A DNA stretch of 64,000 bases, from NCBI RefSeq assembly GCF_900111815.1, contig NZ_LT630004.1:967671-1031670 (forward strand), read 5' to 3'. Under the pieces are notes generated by a model. That model ran no database searches, was not told where the DNA came from, and was given only the letters and a program-made list of their open reading frames with translations. Made by a program: the position numbers and the translations under genes. Position 1 is the first letter of the stretch. Each line of letters begins with the position of its first letter. Of the stretch, positions 8,902 through 17,660 are shown one piece after another. This stretch comes from Bacillus massilinigeriensis. GTDB taxonomy: Bacteria; Bacillota; Bacilli; Bacillales; Cytobacillaceae.

Positions 8902-9780
8902 ATGGGCAATGGAAATTTGATAATTGGCTTCATCGGAACGGGAGTAATGGGAAGAAGTATGGCGCGTCATTTAATGGAGGCGGGGCATGCAGTTATTGTA
9001 CATACCCGAACAAAGGAAAAGGCAGCCGACCTTCTAACATCTGGAGCAGTTTGGGCAGAGACGCCAGGGGAACTTGCGAAAAAAGCGAATGTCATTTTTA
9101 CGATTGTTGGATATCCGCAGGATGTTGAAGCAATTTATTTTGGAGAGGACGGGTTGATTGCCAATGGACAAAGCGGTGCCTTGTTCGTTGATATGACAAC
9201 ATCAACGCCGACCCTTGCGAAAAAAATCCATGTTGAAGCCATGAAGAAAGGGATAAAGACCCTCGATGCCCCAGTTTCAGGGGGAGATATTGGAGCTAGG
9301 GAAGCAAAGCTTAGCATTATGGTTGGGGGAGAAGAGAGCGACTTTGCGGAAATGGAGCCTCTGCTCCGTTTACTAGGAAATAATGTGGTTTACCAAGGAG
9401 AGCCAGGAGCCGGCCAGCATACGAAAATGGTCAATCAAATCGTCATTGCATCTACGATGATGGGGGTTGCAGAAGCGATGGTGTATGCAAAAAGAGCTGG
9501 ACTAAGCACTGAAAAGGTACTATCGTCAATTTCAACCGGCGCAGCAGGAAGCTGGTCCCTTTCCAATCTAGCACCAAGGATGCTTGAGGGAAATTTTGAA
9601 CCGGGATTTTATATTAAGCATTTCATTAAAGACATGAATATTGCACTTGAGGAAGCCGAGAAAATGGAAATGAAAGCTCCAGGGCTTGCACTAGCAAGAA
9701 GTATTTATGGAGAGCTCGAGGCTGAAGGCGAAGAGAACAGCGGCACACAGGCAATCTATAAGTATTGGAAACAGCAGTAA
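8902..9780 (+). CDS. ykwC: YkwC, 3-hydroxyisobutyrate/beta-hydroxyacid dehydrogenase family
   Basis: A roughly 292-residue NAD(P)-dependent oxidoreductase. The Rossmann fold opens with IGFIGTGVMGRSMARHLMEAG. The substrate loop DAPVSGGDIGAREA and the catalytic-lysine segment GQHTKMVNQIVIA are the two signatures of the 3-hydroxyisobutyrate dehydrogenase superfamily. The C-terminal ITGAAGSWSL-like region and GFYIKHFIKDM match YkwC well. The true substrate in Bacillus is not established. Start choice lies between adjacent ATGs at 8899 and 8902; the second keeps more distance from AGGGG. B. subtilis also has ykwC between the pts genes and patA. Confidence 0.88.
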   Translation: MGNGNLIIGFIGTGVMGRSMARHLMEAGHAVIVHTRTKEKAADLLTSGAVWAETPGELAKKANVIFTIVGYPQDVEAIYFGEDGLIANGQSGALFVDMTTSTPTLAKKIHVEAMKKGIKTLDAPVSGGDIGAREAKLSIMVGGEESDFAEMEPLLRLLGNNVVYQGEPGAGQHTKMVNQIVIASTMMGVAEAMVYAKRAGLSTEKVLSSISTGAAGSWSLSNLAPRMLEGNFEPGFYIKHFIKDMNIALEEAEKMEMKAPGLALARSIYGELEAEGEENSGTQAIYKYWKQQ

Positions 9781-9791
9781 AACAGAATGAT

Positions 9792-9840
9792 AAAGGGTAT
9801 CCAGAACAGCGAGAAACTGTCTGGATACCCTTTGTTTTTT
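9792..9840. terminator. Convergent terminator between ykwC and patA
   Basis: Stem AAAGGGTATCCAGA / TCTGGATACCCTTT with a 16-base loop and T run on the plus strand. Confidence 0.8.
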
Positions 9841-9857
9841 CCTAATGAAAGCTTACT

Positions 9858-11012
9858 CTAATTGTTAGCTTTTTTTAAGAATGCTTCCAGCCGGTCTAGT
9901 CCTTCTCTTAGCGTCTCCATCCCATATGCGAAGCTTAGTCGGAAGTAGCCTTCGCCAAAGCTTGAGAACGCACTGCCTGGAACTACTGCTAACTTTGCCT
10001 TTTTTACAAGGGTAAGTGCAAAATCAAAAGAGCTTATCCCTTCAAAAGGGATTTTGATAAAAAAGTAGAAGGCTCCGTCTGGTTTCACTGCTTTCAGTCC
10101 CATTGCTTCCAACCTGCTGTGTACATAATCCCTTCTTGCTGCATATTCCACACGCATAGATTCAGCGTCATCTATGCCGACAGTCAACGCCTCGATAGCA
10201 GCAGCCTGGGAGATAGAAGAGGCGCAGGTGACGTTGTATTGGTGGACTTTCAAAAGGTGCTTGCTTATTTCTTCAGGAGCAAACAGCATGCCAATCCTCC
10301 AACCTGTCATGGAGTGAGATTTGGACAGGCCGTTGATGACAATCGTATGTTCCTTCAAAAAGGAAGCGATGGATACATGCGTAGTCTCGTAGGAAAGCTC
10401 GCTGTATATTTCATCCGCAAGAATAATTATATCTTTTCCTTTGACAAGATTGGCAATCTGTTGCAGCTCATTTTCATCGAGACTCACGCCTGTCGGATTT
10501 GAGGGGTAAGGCAAGACGATGCAGCGTGTTTTAGGTGTAAGGTATCTTTCTATCACGCTTGCAGTCATTCGGAAGTGATTAGCTCGAATGTCCGCATGCA
10601 CTGGAACAGCTCCGCACATTGTGATGATTGGTTCGTATCCTGGATAGACGGGTCCAGGAAGAATCACTTCTGCACCTTCCTCTAGGATAGTCCGGAAAGT
10701 AATGTCAATCGCTTCACTCGCGCCTGTTGTAATAATGGTTTCGTTTTCCGCACAATATGAAACATTGTATATTTTTTTATAAAAGTCAGCAGCAGCTTTC
10801 CTTAGTTCAGGATATCCAGCATTATGGGTATATGTTGTCCTGTTTTCCTCAATCGCTTTGATGCCTGCTTTCCGTACATGTTCAGGCGTGGGAAAATCCG
10901 GCTGTCCAATCGTCAGGGAAATCATATCCGTCATGCCGGAAACCATATTAAAAAACTTGCGGATACCTGAGATTTCAATTTTTTTTACTTTTTCGTTGAT
11001 TAAGTGCTCCAT
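9858..11012 (-). CDS. patA: Aminotransferase A (class I/II PLP enzyme)
   Basis: A 384-residue PLP-dependent aminotransferase of fold type I. The cofactor lysine is Lys231 in INGLSKSHSMTGWRIG. Other signatures are TTGASEAIDIT (phosphate-binding region), PYPSNPTGV, and the C-terminal arginine in FRLSFAYG that binds the substrate carboxylate. In B. subtilis PatA takes part in lysine and diaminopimelate-related transamination, though other keto acids are used. The dapH-dapL pair lies 12 kb downstream, and the pathway needs an aminotransferase between those steps, so a link is plausible. GGAGGG precedes the ATG. Confidence 0.9.
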   Translation of the reverse strand: MEHLINEKVKKIEISGIRKFFNMVSGMTDMISLTIGQPDFPTPEHVRKAGIKAIEENRTTYTHNAGYPELRKAAADFYKKIYNVSYCAENETIITTGASEAIDITFRTILEEGAEVILPGPVYPGYEPIITMCGAVPVHADIRANHFRMTASVIERYLTPKTRCIVLPYPSNPTGVSLDENELQQIANLVKGKDIIILADEIYSELSYETTHVSIASFLKEHTIVINGLSKSHSMTGWRIGMLFAPEEISKHLLKVHQYNVTCASSISQAAAIEALTVGIDDAESMRVEYAARRDYVHSRLEAMGLKAVKPDGAFYFFIKIPFEGISSFDFALTLVKKAKLAVVPGSAFSSFGEGYFRLSFAYGMETLREGLDRLEAFLKKANN

Positions 11013-11087
11013 TTCTATCCCTCCAGCAAATCATGACCTCATTTTACCACGAGAAAGCAATAAAACACCGCAAATAACTGAAAACAA

Positions 11088-11119
11088 TTGTACTGTAGTC
11101 GACAAAAATTTGGTATAAT
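11088..11119 (+). promoter_or_regulatory. SigA-type promoter with extended -10 for the RDD gene
   Basis: TGGTATAAT at 11111-11119 is a perfect extended -10 element. The best -35 candidate, TTGTAC at 11088, is 20 bases away, so recognition probably relies on the TG extension. It lies about 40 bases before the RDD gene. Confidence 0.5.
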
Positions 11120-11157
11120 AGTCGGAGATTTCCGGTTAAATAATAGGGGGCGATGGA

Positions 11158-11664
11158 ATGGAAATGAAGATTGATGAAAATTTTGTAATGAAAGAGGAAA
11201 AAGATTATGGGGGATTTTGGATTAGATTTGCTGCTAATTTGATTGATGGGATTATTCTTGGTATACCTTTAAGCATTATCGGTTTTTTTCTATTGTTTGT
11301 AGTTGCAGGAGATCCAGCGATTTTGGATAAGGAGTTTGTTTCTGAAGAGATGGTAATCCAGTATGTTATGAGTATATTGCTTAGTGTATTACTATTTTAT
11401 GTTATTGCTGTTATTGTTTCAGTTGGCTATTATGCGGGAATGCACTCATCTAAAATTCAAGGAACGGTTGGAAAAATGCTTTTGGGTTTAAAGGTAACGG
11501 ATATAAATGGGAAAAGAATTTCCTTCTGGAGAGGGCTTGGCAGGTACTTTGCAATGTTCTTGTCTTCCTTTATGATGATTGGCTATCTCATGGCTGCTTT
11601 TACGGAGAAGAAACAGTCATTGCATGATATGATCGCTGGTACTGTTGTAATCAAAAGCAAATAA
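11158..11664 (+). CDS. RDD-family membrane protein
   Basis: A 168-residue integral membrane protein of the RDD family, named after conserved Arg and Asp residues. The first helix starts GGFWIRFAANLIDGIILGIPL with the diagnostic arginine and aspartate, a second hydrophobic pair follows, and the C-terminal part has GTVGKMLLGLKVTD and SLHDMIAGTVVI, typical of the family. About four membrane segments are seen. No biochemical role is known for most members; some act in ion transport or stress. A TAGGGGG ribosome site precedes the ATG. It is an insertion relative to the B. subtilis patA-cheV order. Confidence 0.85.
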   Translation: MEMKIDENFVMKEEKDYGGFWIRFAANLIDGIILGIPLSIIGFFLLFVVAGDPAILDKEFVSEEMVIQYVMSILLSVLLFYVIAVIVSVGYYAGMHSSKIQGTVGKMLLGLKVTDINGKRISFWRGLGRYFAMFLSSFMMIGYLMAAFTEKKQSLHDMIAGTVVIKSK

Positions 11665-11676
11665 TATTTTTGTGAC

Positions 11677-11715
11677 AAAAAATCCTGGACAAGTGTTTAG
11701 GATTTTCTTTTTTTT
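11677..11715 (+). terminator. Terminator after the RDD gene
   Basis: Stem AAAATCCT / AGGATTTT followed by a run of T residues up to 11715. Confidence 0.7.
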
Positions 11716-11783
11716 ACGATTAGTATTCCTCTTCCAAATATTTATGCTATAGTTTAAGTCAGAAAAAGGGAGGCGCAGAAAAA

Positions 11784-12689
11784 ATGATAGAAACTTCGAA
11801 AGGTATTCTCCTTGAAAGCGGGACAAATGAATTGGAAATAGTTGAGTTCGGAGTGGGACAGAACAGGTTTGCTATCAATGTGATGAAAGTCAGGGAAATT
11901 ATCAACCCTTGCCAGGTCATAGCTTTACCTCACACCCACCGGTTTGTCGAGGGGATTATTGAGCTTCGCGGCGAGGTGCTGCCAGTAATTAATGTAGCAG
12001 AAGCGCTTGGATTTCCGGCATCTGCCGACCCAGAGAAAGACAAGTTTATCGTCGCAGAGTTTAATCAGCAAAAAACCGTTTTTCATGTACACCAAGTAAC
12101 GCAAATTCATCGGATATCTTGGGAGGACATTGAGAAACCTTCAGACTTATATAATGGACTAGAAACGCAAGTTATCGGGGTGATACAACTCGGTGATCAT
12201 ATGGTATTGTTCCTTGATTTTGAAAAAATTCTTTATGATATCAACCCGGATTCTGGCATGAAAGCAAATGGTGTGAAGAAGCTTGGAGAGAGGGAGCGCT
12301 CGGATAAAAGAATTGTCATAGCGGAGGATTCCGCAATGTTGAGGACGTTGCTGCGAGAAACTTTGAACCATGCCGGATACAGCAATCTCGAATTCTTTGA
12401 AAATGGGCAGGAGGCATACGAATATCTGGAGAGTGTTGGTAATGATATAGAAAAAGTCCCTGATCTTCTTATAACAGATTTAGAGATGCCTCAGATGGAC
12501 GGCCACCACCTGACGAAAAGAATCAAAGAACACGCTGAACTGTCATCTCTGCCTGTTGTGATTTTTTCTTCTCTAATTACTTTAGATTTGATGCATAAAG
12601 GAAATATCGTAGGGGCTCAAGCGCAGATTAGTAAACCTGAAATAGGAAAACTTGTTGAGAAGATTGATGAACTTCTGCTTAACTTGTAA
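11784..12689 (+). CDS. cheV: Chemotaxis coupling protein CheV
   Basis: A 301-residue cytoplasmic protein with a CheW-like domain (about residues 15-155) that links receptors to the CheA kinase, then a receiver domain (about 175-300) that adapts the signal when phosphorylated. The receiver has the acidic pocket in IVIAEDSAMLR, the phosphoacceptor Asp232 in LLITDLEMPQMDG, the conserved threonine/serine position in VIFSSL, and the lysine in ISKPE. Length and layout equal B. subtilis CheV. A TGCTATAGT sequence at 11745-11753 is a possible extended -10. Other chemotaxis genes are not in this window, and the motAB pair expected near 3 kb is missing, so motility status is open. Confidence 0.95.
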   Translation: MIETSKGILLESGTNELEIVEFGVGQNRFAINVMKVREIINPCQVIALPHTHRFVEGIIELRGEVLPVINVAEALGFPASADPEKDKFIVAEFNQQKTVFHVHQVTQIHRISWEDIEKPSDLYNGLETQVIGVIQLGDHMVLFLDFEKILYDINPDSGMKANGVKKLGERERSDKRIVIAEDSAMLRTLLRETLNHAGYSNLEFFENGQEAYEYLESVGNDIEKVPDLLITDLEMPQMDGHHLTKRIKEHAELSSLPVVIFSSLITLDLMHKGNIVGAQAQISKPEIGKLVEKIDELLLNL

Positions 12690-12711
12690 GTTCACAAAAA
12701 TGAATGTTACC

Positions 12712-12746
12712 GAGGTTCGGAATGTAAGTATTCCGAACCTCTTTTG
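12712..12746. terminator. Convergent terminator between cheV and ykyB
   Basis: Perfect 12-bp stem GAGGTTCGGAAT / ATTCCGAACCTC with a six-base loop and TTTTG. Confidence 0.9.
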
Positions 12747-12747
12747 C

Positions 12748-13212
12748 TTAGAAAAAGCTTTCTCCAAGCTTCTTAAATACTGGTTTTTGATAGTTTTTTT
12801 TCTGCATTCCTTGGTGGTTTTCCTCTTTCTTTCCCGTATAGGAGAGCAATAGCTTTTTGGCTTGTGAAAGAGAAATAGTGGCTTTTGGATTTCTTACTGC
12901 ATCGTCAAGTTTTCCTAAATGAGGCAAATTCTCAAAATCCTTTTTTGTAGACGGAATATGGAAAGAATATCGTCCGCAAACTACAAGAACATCTGATTGC
13001 TGTTGGCTGTACTTTGGGTTTTGGGAAAAATGCAACCCGATCTTGGTAGCTTTTCCTTCTCTTAGGAGCTTTTGCAATGCTTCATGTTTGAGAGAATATA
13101 AAAATTTCGGATTTGGTGCAGTTTTTGCATGCCTATTTACAATGAAGATAGCCTGGGAGAGGTTTTCAATCGTATGCTGGAGGGGTGTTTGCCGGTTCCT
13201 GTCACTATTCAC
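12748..13212 (-). CDS. ykyB: YkyB family protein, function unknown
   Basis: A 154-residue basic soluble protein recognised as YkyB from its place between cheV and ykuD and from the segments LSQAIFIVNRHAKTAPNPKF, LYSLKHEALQKLLREGKA and KIGLHFSQNPK. The family is restricted to Bacillaceae and has no known activity. The C-terminal 30 residues are lysine-rich. I see no membrane segment or signal peptide. Confidence 0.8.
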   Translation of the reverse strand: MNSDRNRQTPLQHTIENLSQAIFIVNRHAKTAPNPKFLYSLKHEALQKLLREGKATKIGLHFSQNPKYSQQQSDVLVVCGRYSFHIPSTKKDFENLPHLGKLDDAVRNPKATISLSQAKKLLLSYTGKKEENHQGMQKKNYQKPVFKKLGESFF

Positions 13213-13318
13213 TGGTCAGGCTCCTTTCATTTCATCTGAAGTAATGTATAAAGGTATTATACCCCTTTTCCATTTGTAAAAAAACAGAAGCTTTGCTGTA
13301 AATGTAAACAAGTAAGGA

Positions 13319-13804
13319 TTAAGGGAGGATATTTACGATAGTACCGTTAGGAACCACCCTTGATAAGTCGAGAACATCATGGTTAAACATCCGGATGCAG
13401 CCTTTCGAAACAGATTTGCCGATGGAAGAAGGTTTGTTCGTTCCGTGTATCCCATATGCCTGTTTGGAGAGAGAGAGCCACATTGCACCGAAAGGACCGC
13501 CAGGATTCGGCTCACGATTAACGATTACAAAGCGCCCAATAGGGGTTCTGGAAAGTATTTTTCCTGTAGCGATAGGATATATTTTTATCTGTTCTCCCTT
13601 TCGTAATAATGTCAATCTTTTCTTACTGATGGAAACAACGATGGAATATGGAATGGAGGCGGGGTCGGGAAGGCGGGGGATGATGATGGCTTGGCCTGGA
13701 ACGATGGCCTTCCCGACATTTGCAGCCGCAATTTCATTCATGCTTCTTCGGTAATCTGCCGAAAGTGATGCAAGGGTTTCCCCACGTTTTATTATATGAA
13801 TCAT
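13319..13804 (-). CDS. ykuD: L,D-transpeptidase YkuD with N-terminal LysM
   Basis: A 161-residue cell-wall enzyme. Residues 1-45 form a LysM peptidoglycan-binding motif ([17 protein letters not shown]). Residues 50-161 are the YkuD/ErfK catalytic domain, which makes L,D cross-links or attaches groups to the tetrapeptide. The catalytic pair is His120 in IHGTN and Cys136 in SKGCIRM. In B. subtilis the protein is associated with the spore and is made late in sporulation. No signal peptide is visible, as in the B. subtilis protein. Start ATG at 13804 preserves the LysM domain. Confidence 0.94.
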   Translation of the reverse strand: MIHIIKRGETLASLSADYRRSMNEIAAANVGKAIVPGQAIIIPRLPDPASIPYSIVVSISKKRLTLLRKGEQIKIYPIATGKILSRTPIGRFVIVNREPNPGGPFGAMWLSLSKQAYGIHGTNKPSSIGKSVSKGCIRMFNHDVLDLSRVVPNGTIVNILP

Positions 13805-14005
13805 ATTTATCCCATCCCTTCAAAATACTGCGAAAAGTGGTTCTTCCTTAGCATATGCGTTGTTTTCAAAATTCTTTATGGAACTGAAGAAGTTGGTCAT
13901 GGAATTTTCGTTAAATGGGTTAACGAAACCCCGTTTATTACCGATGATTATAGTGCGGAATTTAATTTACCATTGTTATCTTTTATAGAGCGGGGATGAA
14001 TTTGC

Positions 14006-16090
14006 ATGGTGAAAAAGGAAGATGACATTCTTATAAAGGGCGGAAATATGGAACAAATTATTTTTCATATAATATTTAAACATGTAAAAGATCTAGTCTT
14101 TATTATGGAAGTGGAGGAAGGAAACAGGTTCCGGTACGCATTTGCGAACCAGAATGCCCTGCTTCATGCGGATGTTACCGCTCAATGTCTCGGAAAGACA
14201 TTGGAAGAAGTATTACCGGAAGAGAAGGCGAAGCTTCTCCAGAGCTATTACCGGCGAGCTGCCCAAAGCGGAAAGATTATAAGTTTTCATGACGAAGTGG
14301 AAATATCCTCAAATTGTAAGGTGTTTGGGGAGACTATTTTGACACCTGTAAAAGATGGAGTTGGAAAAGTTATTTATATTGTTGGAGTAACAAGGGATGT
14401 CACACAATCGTTTAAAGAAAAAAGACTCTTGATGGAGAGTGAGCAAAAGTATCGATCCATTGTCGATCATAGCCTTGATGGCGTATTGTCTATTAATCTA
14501 TCAGGGGATATATTGGAAGTGAATCCTGCCGCTGTAAGGATGACTGGATATAATGAAGAATTATTAAAGCAAATGGATATTTCTGTGCTCTTTCATCCGG
14601 AAGACTTGCCAACTTTTCGCAACATGATCTTTCAAACCCATTATGGTTTGGCGATGGAGTCGTTTGACTGCCGATTCAGAAAAAGAAACAAACAATTCAT
14701 CTCTGTGCAAATCAAAACGGTTCCCATCATCATCCATTCGCAAATTGAAGGGGTGTATGTGATTATCCGAGATATTTCGGAACAGGCGAAAACAGCGGAA
14801 ATTATCAAATACATGGCTTTTCACGACCAATTGACAGGGATATTGAATCGAAGAGCATTGCTGGAAAAGCTCGATGTACTCTTGAAAGGGAAGAAAGAAA
14901 AGGAGTTTTCCCTTTTTTCGATGGACCTTGACAGGTTCAAGCTGCTTAACGATACAATCGGCCATCTTGCAGGGGATGTTATTTTGAAACAGGTAGCAGA
15001 GAGGCTATCGGGTATACATTCGTCTGGAGCAGAAGTATTCCGCCAGGGGGGGGACGAATTTGTTATCCTTCTTCACAATTCCTCGAGGCATGATGCGGGA
15101 TTATTTGCTCAAAAAATCCTTGCAGCGTTTTCTGATTCCTTTTATCATGATTCAAAAGAATATTACCTTTCTCCTAGTATTGGTATCAGCGTCTATCCTT
15201 ATGATGGGAAGAATGCTGAGACATTGATTAAAAATGCCAATGAAGCATTATATCGTGTGAAAGAAAAAGGGAAGGCCCACTTTCAGTTTTACTGTCCGGA
15301 TATGAACAAGTTCAATACCAATGTTATAGCTCTTGAAACTCAGCTAAGGAAAGCTGCGGAACGAGGAGAATTCAAATTACATTACCAGCCGCAGGTGAAC
15401 CTAAGGACAAAAGAAGTGGAAAGCATGGAAGCTTTACTTCGCTGGGATAATCCGGAACTAGGATCAGTCTCTCCTGGGGAATTCATCCCGGTTGCAGAAG
15501 ATACTGGACTCATTGTACCCATTGGAAATTGGGTTATACAGGAAGCATGCAAGCAAATTCAAGAATGGCGGGGTCTTTGTAAAAATGGAGTCAGGGTGGC
15601 AGTGAATATTTCACCAAAACAATTTCTTCAGCTTGATTTGTTGAATATAATTGAAAAATCTCTAAACACTTTTAATATTCCGCCCCATCTTCTAGAGATA
15701 GAAATTACGGAAGGGGCCATGCAAGATACAAAGGAAGCCATCCCTATCCTTAAAAAAATGAAGGATTTAGGACTGATTATTTCTGTAGATGATTTTGGGA
15801 CAGGCTATTCATCATTGAACTACCTGAAACAGTTCCCAATCGACATTCTAAAAATTGATCAATCCTTTGTCAAAGATTTGCCTAACAGTAATAAGGATGC
15901 TGCAATTATTTCATCTATTATCCATTTAGGTAGGAGCTTGGGTCTTGAAGTGATAGCGGAAGGTGTAGAAGAAGAATGCCAAGCGGAATTCCTCAAAAAA
16001 GGGAATTGTGACAAAGCGCAGGGATACTTTTTTGCACGCCCAATGCCGGCTTGCAGTGCTGAAAAGATAATACTAGAAGCATATCAGTAA
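14006..16090 (+). CDS. PAS-PAS-GGDEF-EAL cyclic-di-GMP signalling protein
   Basis: A 694-residue cytoplasmic protein. Two PAS sensor domains (about residues 15-130 and 145-260, the second ending IEGVYVIIRDISEQ) precede a diguanylate cyclase domain with intact GGDEF at 348-352 and an EAL phosphodiesterase domain with E475-A476-L477 in MEALLRWD. The EAL active-site set looks complete: NISPKQF, EITE, DDFGTGYSSL, KIDQSFV and EGVEE. It could therefore both make and break cyclic di-GMP. No membrane helix is present, so the signal is probably intracellular. Translation may also begin at the ATG at 14048 behind AAAGGGCGG. It is an addition between ykuD and ykuE compared with B. subtilis. Confidence 0.92.
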   Translation: MVKKEDDILIKGGNMEQIIFHIIFKHVKDLVFIMEVEEGNRFRYAFANQNALLHADVTAQCLGKTLEEVLPEEKAKLLQSYYRRAAQSGKIISFHDEVEISSNCKVFGETILTPVKDGVGKVIYIVGVTRDVTQSFKEKRLLMESEQKYRSIVDHSLDGVLSINLSGDILEVNPAAVRMTGYNEELLKQMDISVLFHPEDLPTFRNMIFQTHYGLAMESFDCRFRKRNKQFISVQIKTVPIIIHSQIEGVYVIIRDISEQAKTAEIIKYMAFHDQLTGILNRRALLEKLDVLLKGKKEKEFSLFSMDLDRFKLLNDTIGHLAGDVILKQVAERLSGIHSSGAEVFRQGGDEFVILLHNSSRHDAGLFAQKILAAFSDSFYHDSKEYYLSPSIGISVYPYDGKNAETLIKNANEALYRVKEKGKAHFQFYCPDMNKFNTNVIALETQLRKAAERGEFKLHYQPQVNLRTKEVESMEALLRWDNPELGSVSPGEFIPVAEDTGLIVPIGNWVIQEACKQIQEWRGLCKNGVRVAVNISPKQFLQLDLLNIIEKSLNTFNIPPHLLEIEITEGAMQDTKEAIPILKKMKDLGLIISVDDFGTGYSSLNYLKQFPIDILKIDQSFVKDLPNSNKDAAIISSIIHLGRSLGLEVIAEGVEEECQAEFLKKGNCDKAQGYFFARPMPACSAEKIILEAYQ

Positions 16091-16120
16091 AGAGGCTGTT
16101 TTCAGTCGCTTTACTTTTTT
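16086..16120 (+). terminator. Terminator overlapping the GGDEF-EAL stop codon
   Basis: Imperfect stem AGTAAAGAGGCTG / CAGTCGCTTTACT with a TTTT loop and seven T residues. The stop codon TAA lies inside the left arm. Confidence 0.7.
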
Positions 16121-16986
16121 TACTTGCCTGAACTTTTTAATGTTAACAAGGAAATTTCCGGCCGAGACAGGAAACGGAAAGGCAGCCTGGTTGTTCCAAT
16201 CCCTCGACTTACGAAGAGATGCATCTTTCCAATGGAATAAAAACCTTCATAGTATTTTTTTGCATAAGGTGGGGTAATGAGGGGGCCGATAAAAGGCAAT
16301 TGAATTTGACCGCCATGGCTATGCCCGCTAATCTGCAGATTTATCCCCTTCTTTGCAGCCTCATCCGCTAGGTCGGGAGCGTGGGACAACAGAATGGCAA
16401 ACGAATGATTCGGAATGTCCTTTAAGGTAGCACCTATATCGGGACGGCCAAGCATTGGCTCGTCAATCCCTGCAATCCAGATTCTGCTTCCGTCCAAGAG
16501 GTCGACAGGGACGGATTGATTTCTTAGCAGAGTAAATCCCACCTTAGTAAGGGCTTGTTTATAAACAGATGAACCATACCCTCCGTGGTCATGGTTACCG
16601 TATACCGCAAATTTCCCAAATGGTGCTTTTAATTCGGAAAGGATTTCTTCTAGTCTGCCCATATTAGAAAAGCTTTGCAGGTCATCAACCAGATCACCAG
16701 CAAATACAATAATATCAGGGTGCATTTCCGAAAGGTCTCTTGCCATTTTAGCAAACTGGTTTAGGTTAAATTGGAAACCAAGGTGAGTATCACTGAAGAC
16801 TGCAATTTTGAGTCTGTTGAATCCTTGTGGCAAACCTTCCAAAGATACTTCATGGTGACTCTTTTCTAAAAAACGTGGTTCAATGAACCTTGAGTATCCA
16901 TAACTCCCCATACATGTTGCTATAATAGCTGAAAACTTGAACGATATTTTCTTCAGGAAAACTCTCCGATTGATTTTAGTTTTCAA
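16120..16986 (-). CDS. ykuE: Metallophosphoesterase YkuE with Tat signal
   Basis: A 288-residue calcineurin-like phosphoesterase. The metal-binding motifs are FSDTHLG, FAGDLVDD, GNHDHGG, LLSHAPD and SGHSHGGQ, in family order. The N-terminus has NRRVFLKK, a twin-arginine motif of the S-R-R-x-F-L-K type, followed by a hydrophobic segment; B. subtilis YkuE is a known substrate of the TatAyCy pathway and is held in the cell wall. The TTG at 16986 has GGTGGG eight bases upstream and gives a normal Tat signal length; the ATG at 17022 lacks a ribosome site. Substrate is unknown. Confidence 0.9.
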   Translation of the reverse strand: MKTKINRRVFLKKISFKFSAIIATCMGSYGYSRFIEPRFLEKSHHEVSLEGLPQGFNRLKIAVFSDTHLGFQFNLNQFAKMARDLSEMHPDIIVFAGDLVDDLQSFSNMGRLEEILSELKAPFGKFAVYGNHDHGGYGSSVYKQALTKVGFTLLRNQSVPVDLLDGSRIWIAGIDEPMLGRPDIGATLKDIPNHSFAILLSHAPDLADEAAKKGINLQISGHSHGGQIQLPFIGPLITPPYAKKYYEGFYSIGKMHLFVSRGIGTTRLPFRFLSRPEISLLTLKSSGK

Positions 16987-17152
16987 TATAACAACCCACC
17001 ATTTTTTCTGACTTGTTTTCATACTAGCAGAGTCATTTGAAAATAAGAAGAGAAGATTTGCTTAAGTATATTCTGTGATTACGATGGAGAAAAAGAGGGA
17101 ATAGGAAGGGAAAGCCAGCGAGGCTGAATCGGCTATTAAGGAGATAGGTATC

Positions 17153-17368
17153 ATGAAGTATGGAATAAAAAGGATGGAAATGGGAGTGTTTCCTTTAAAA
17201 AATGGTACCATTAAGATACGGGTTTACGGTTTTGCGACACCAAGAGATGAGGGAACAGTTACTGCGGAAATGAATGATGCAAGTGCTGCCGCACGGGGAT
17301 TCGTAAAAAAGCGGACAATTATAAGGGCAATCGCTAAACTACATTATGCGCTCCAAAAGAAAGAGTGA
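17153..17368 (+). CDS. Small basic hypothetical protein
   Basis: A 71-residue basic protein, MKYGIKRMEMGVFPLKNG onward, with AAGGAGATAGGT before the ATG, which makes expression credible. The middle segment GTIKIRVYGFATPRDEGTV suggests beta strands and the C-terminal part SAAARGFVKKRTIIRAIAKL a basic helix. I do not recognise the family. It stands alone between ykuE and ykuI. Confidence 0.6.
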   Translation: MKYGIKRMEMGVFPLKNGTIKIRVYGFATPRDEGTVTAEMNDASAAARGFVKKRTIIRAIAKLHYALQKKE

Positions 17369-17400
17369 CATAACTGCGGGAAATCTTTTTGAAAGATGAT

Positions 17401-17496
17401 TCAGCACGTCATTGAAATGTCTTCCAATAAGGTTAACAGTTTGATTCGGTATGTAATGCTCAAGTAAATGACCCAAAGGTTTGTCAACATCCGCAT
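17401..17496 (-). CDS. Candidate 31-residue membrane peptide
   Basis: A short frame on the minus strand begins at the ATG at 17496 with a strong AAAAGGAGG site five bases upstream. It reads MRMLTNLWVIYLSITYRIKL and then LLTLLEDISMTC. The hydrophobic first two thirds could form one membrane helix. I know no homologue. The gap 17369-17660 holds nothing else convincing except the ykuI ribosome site. This could be chance. Confidence 0.35.
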   Translation of the reverse strand: MRMLTNLWVIYLSITYRIKLLTLLEDISMTC

Positions 17497-17660
17497 ATTT
17501 GCCTCCTTTTTAGTCCTATTCTTATTTTTAACCCCTCTCGGATAATCAATAGCGCCTTTTAATGGGAATAATGCAACCTTGTGTGAAAAAAGATGGTAAA
17601 ATAAATTCACTCCTTCTTTCTTGTATATAAAAAAGAAGGTACACAAAGGGGGCGGTACAA

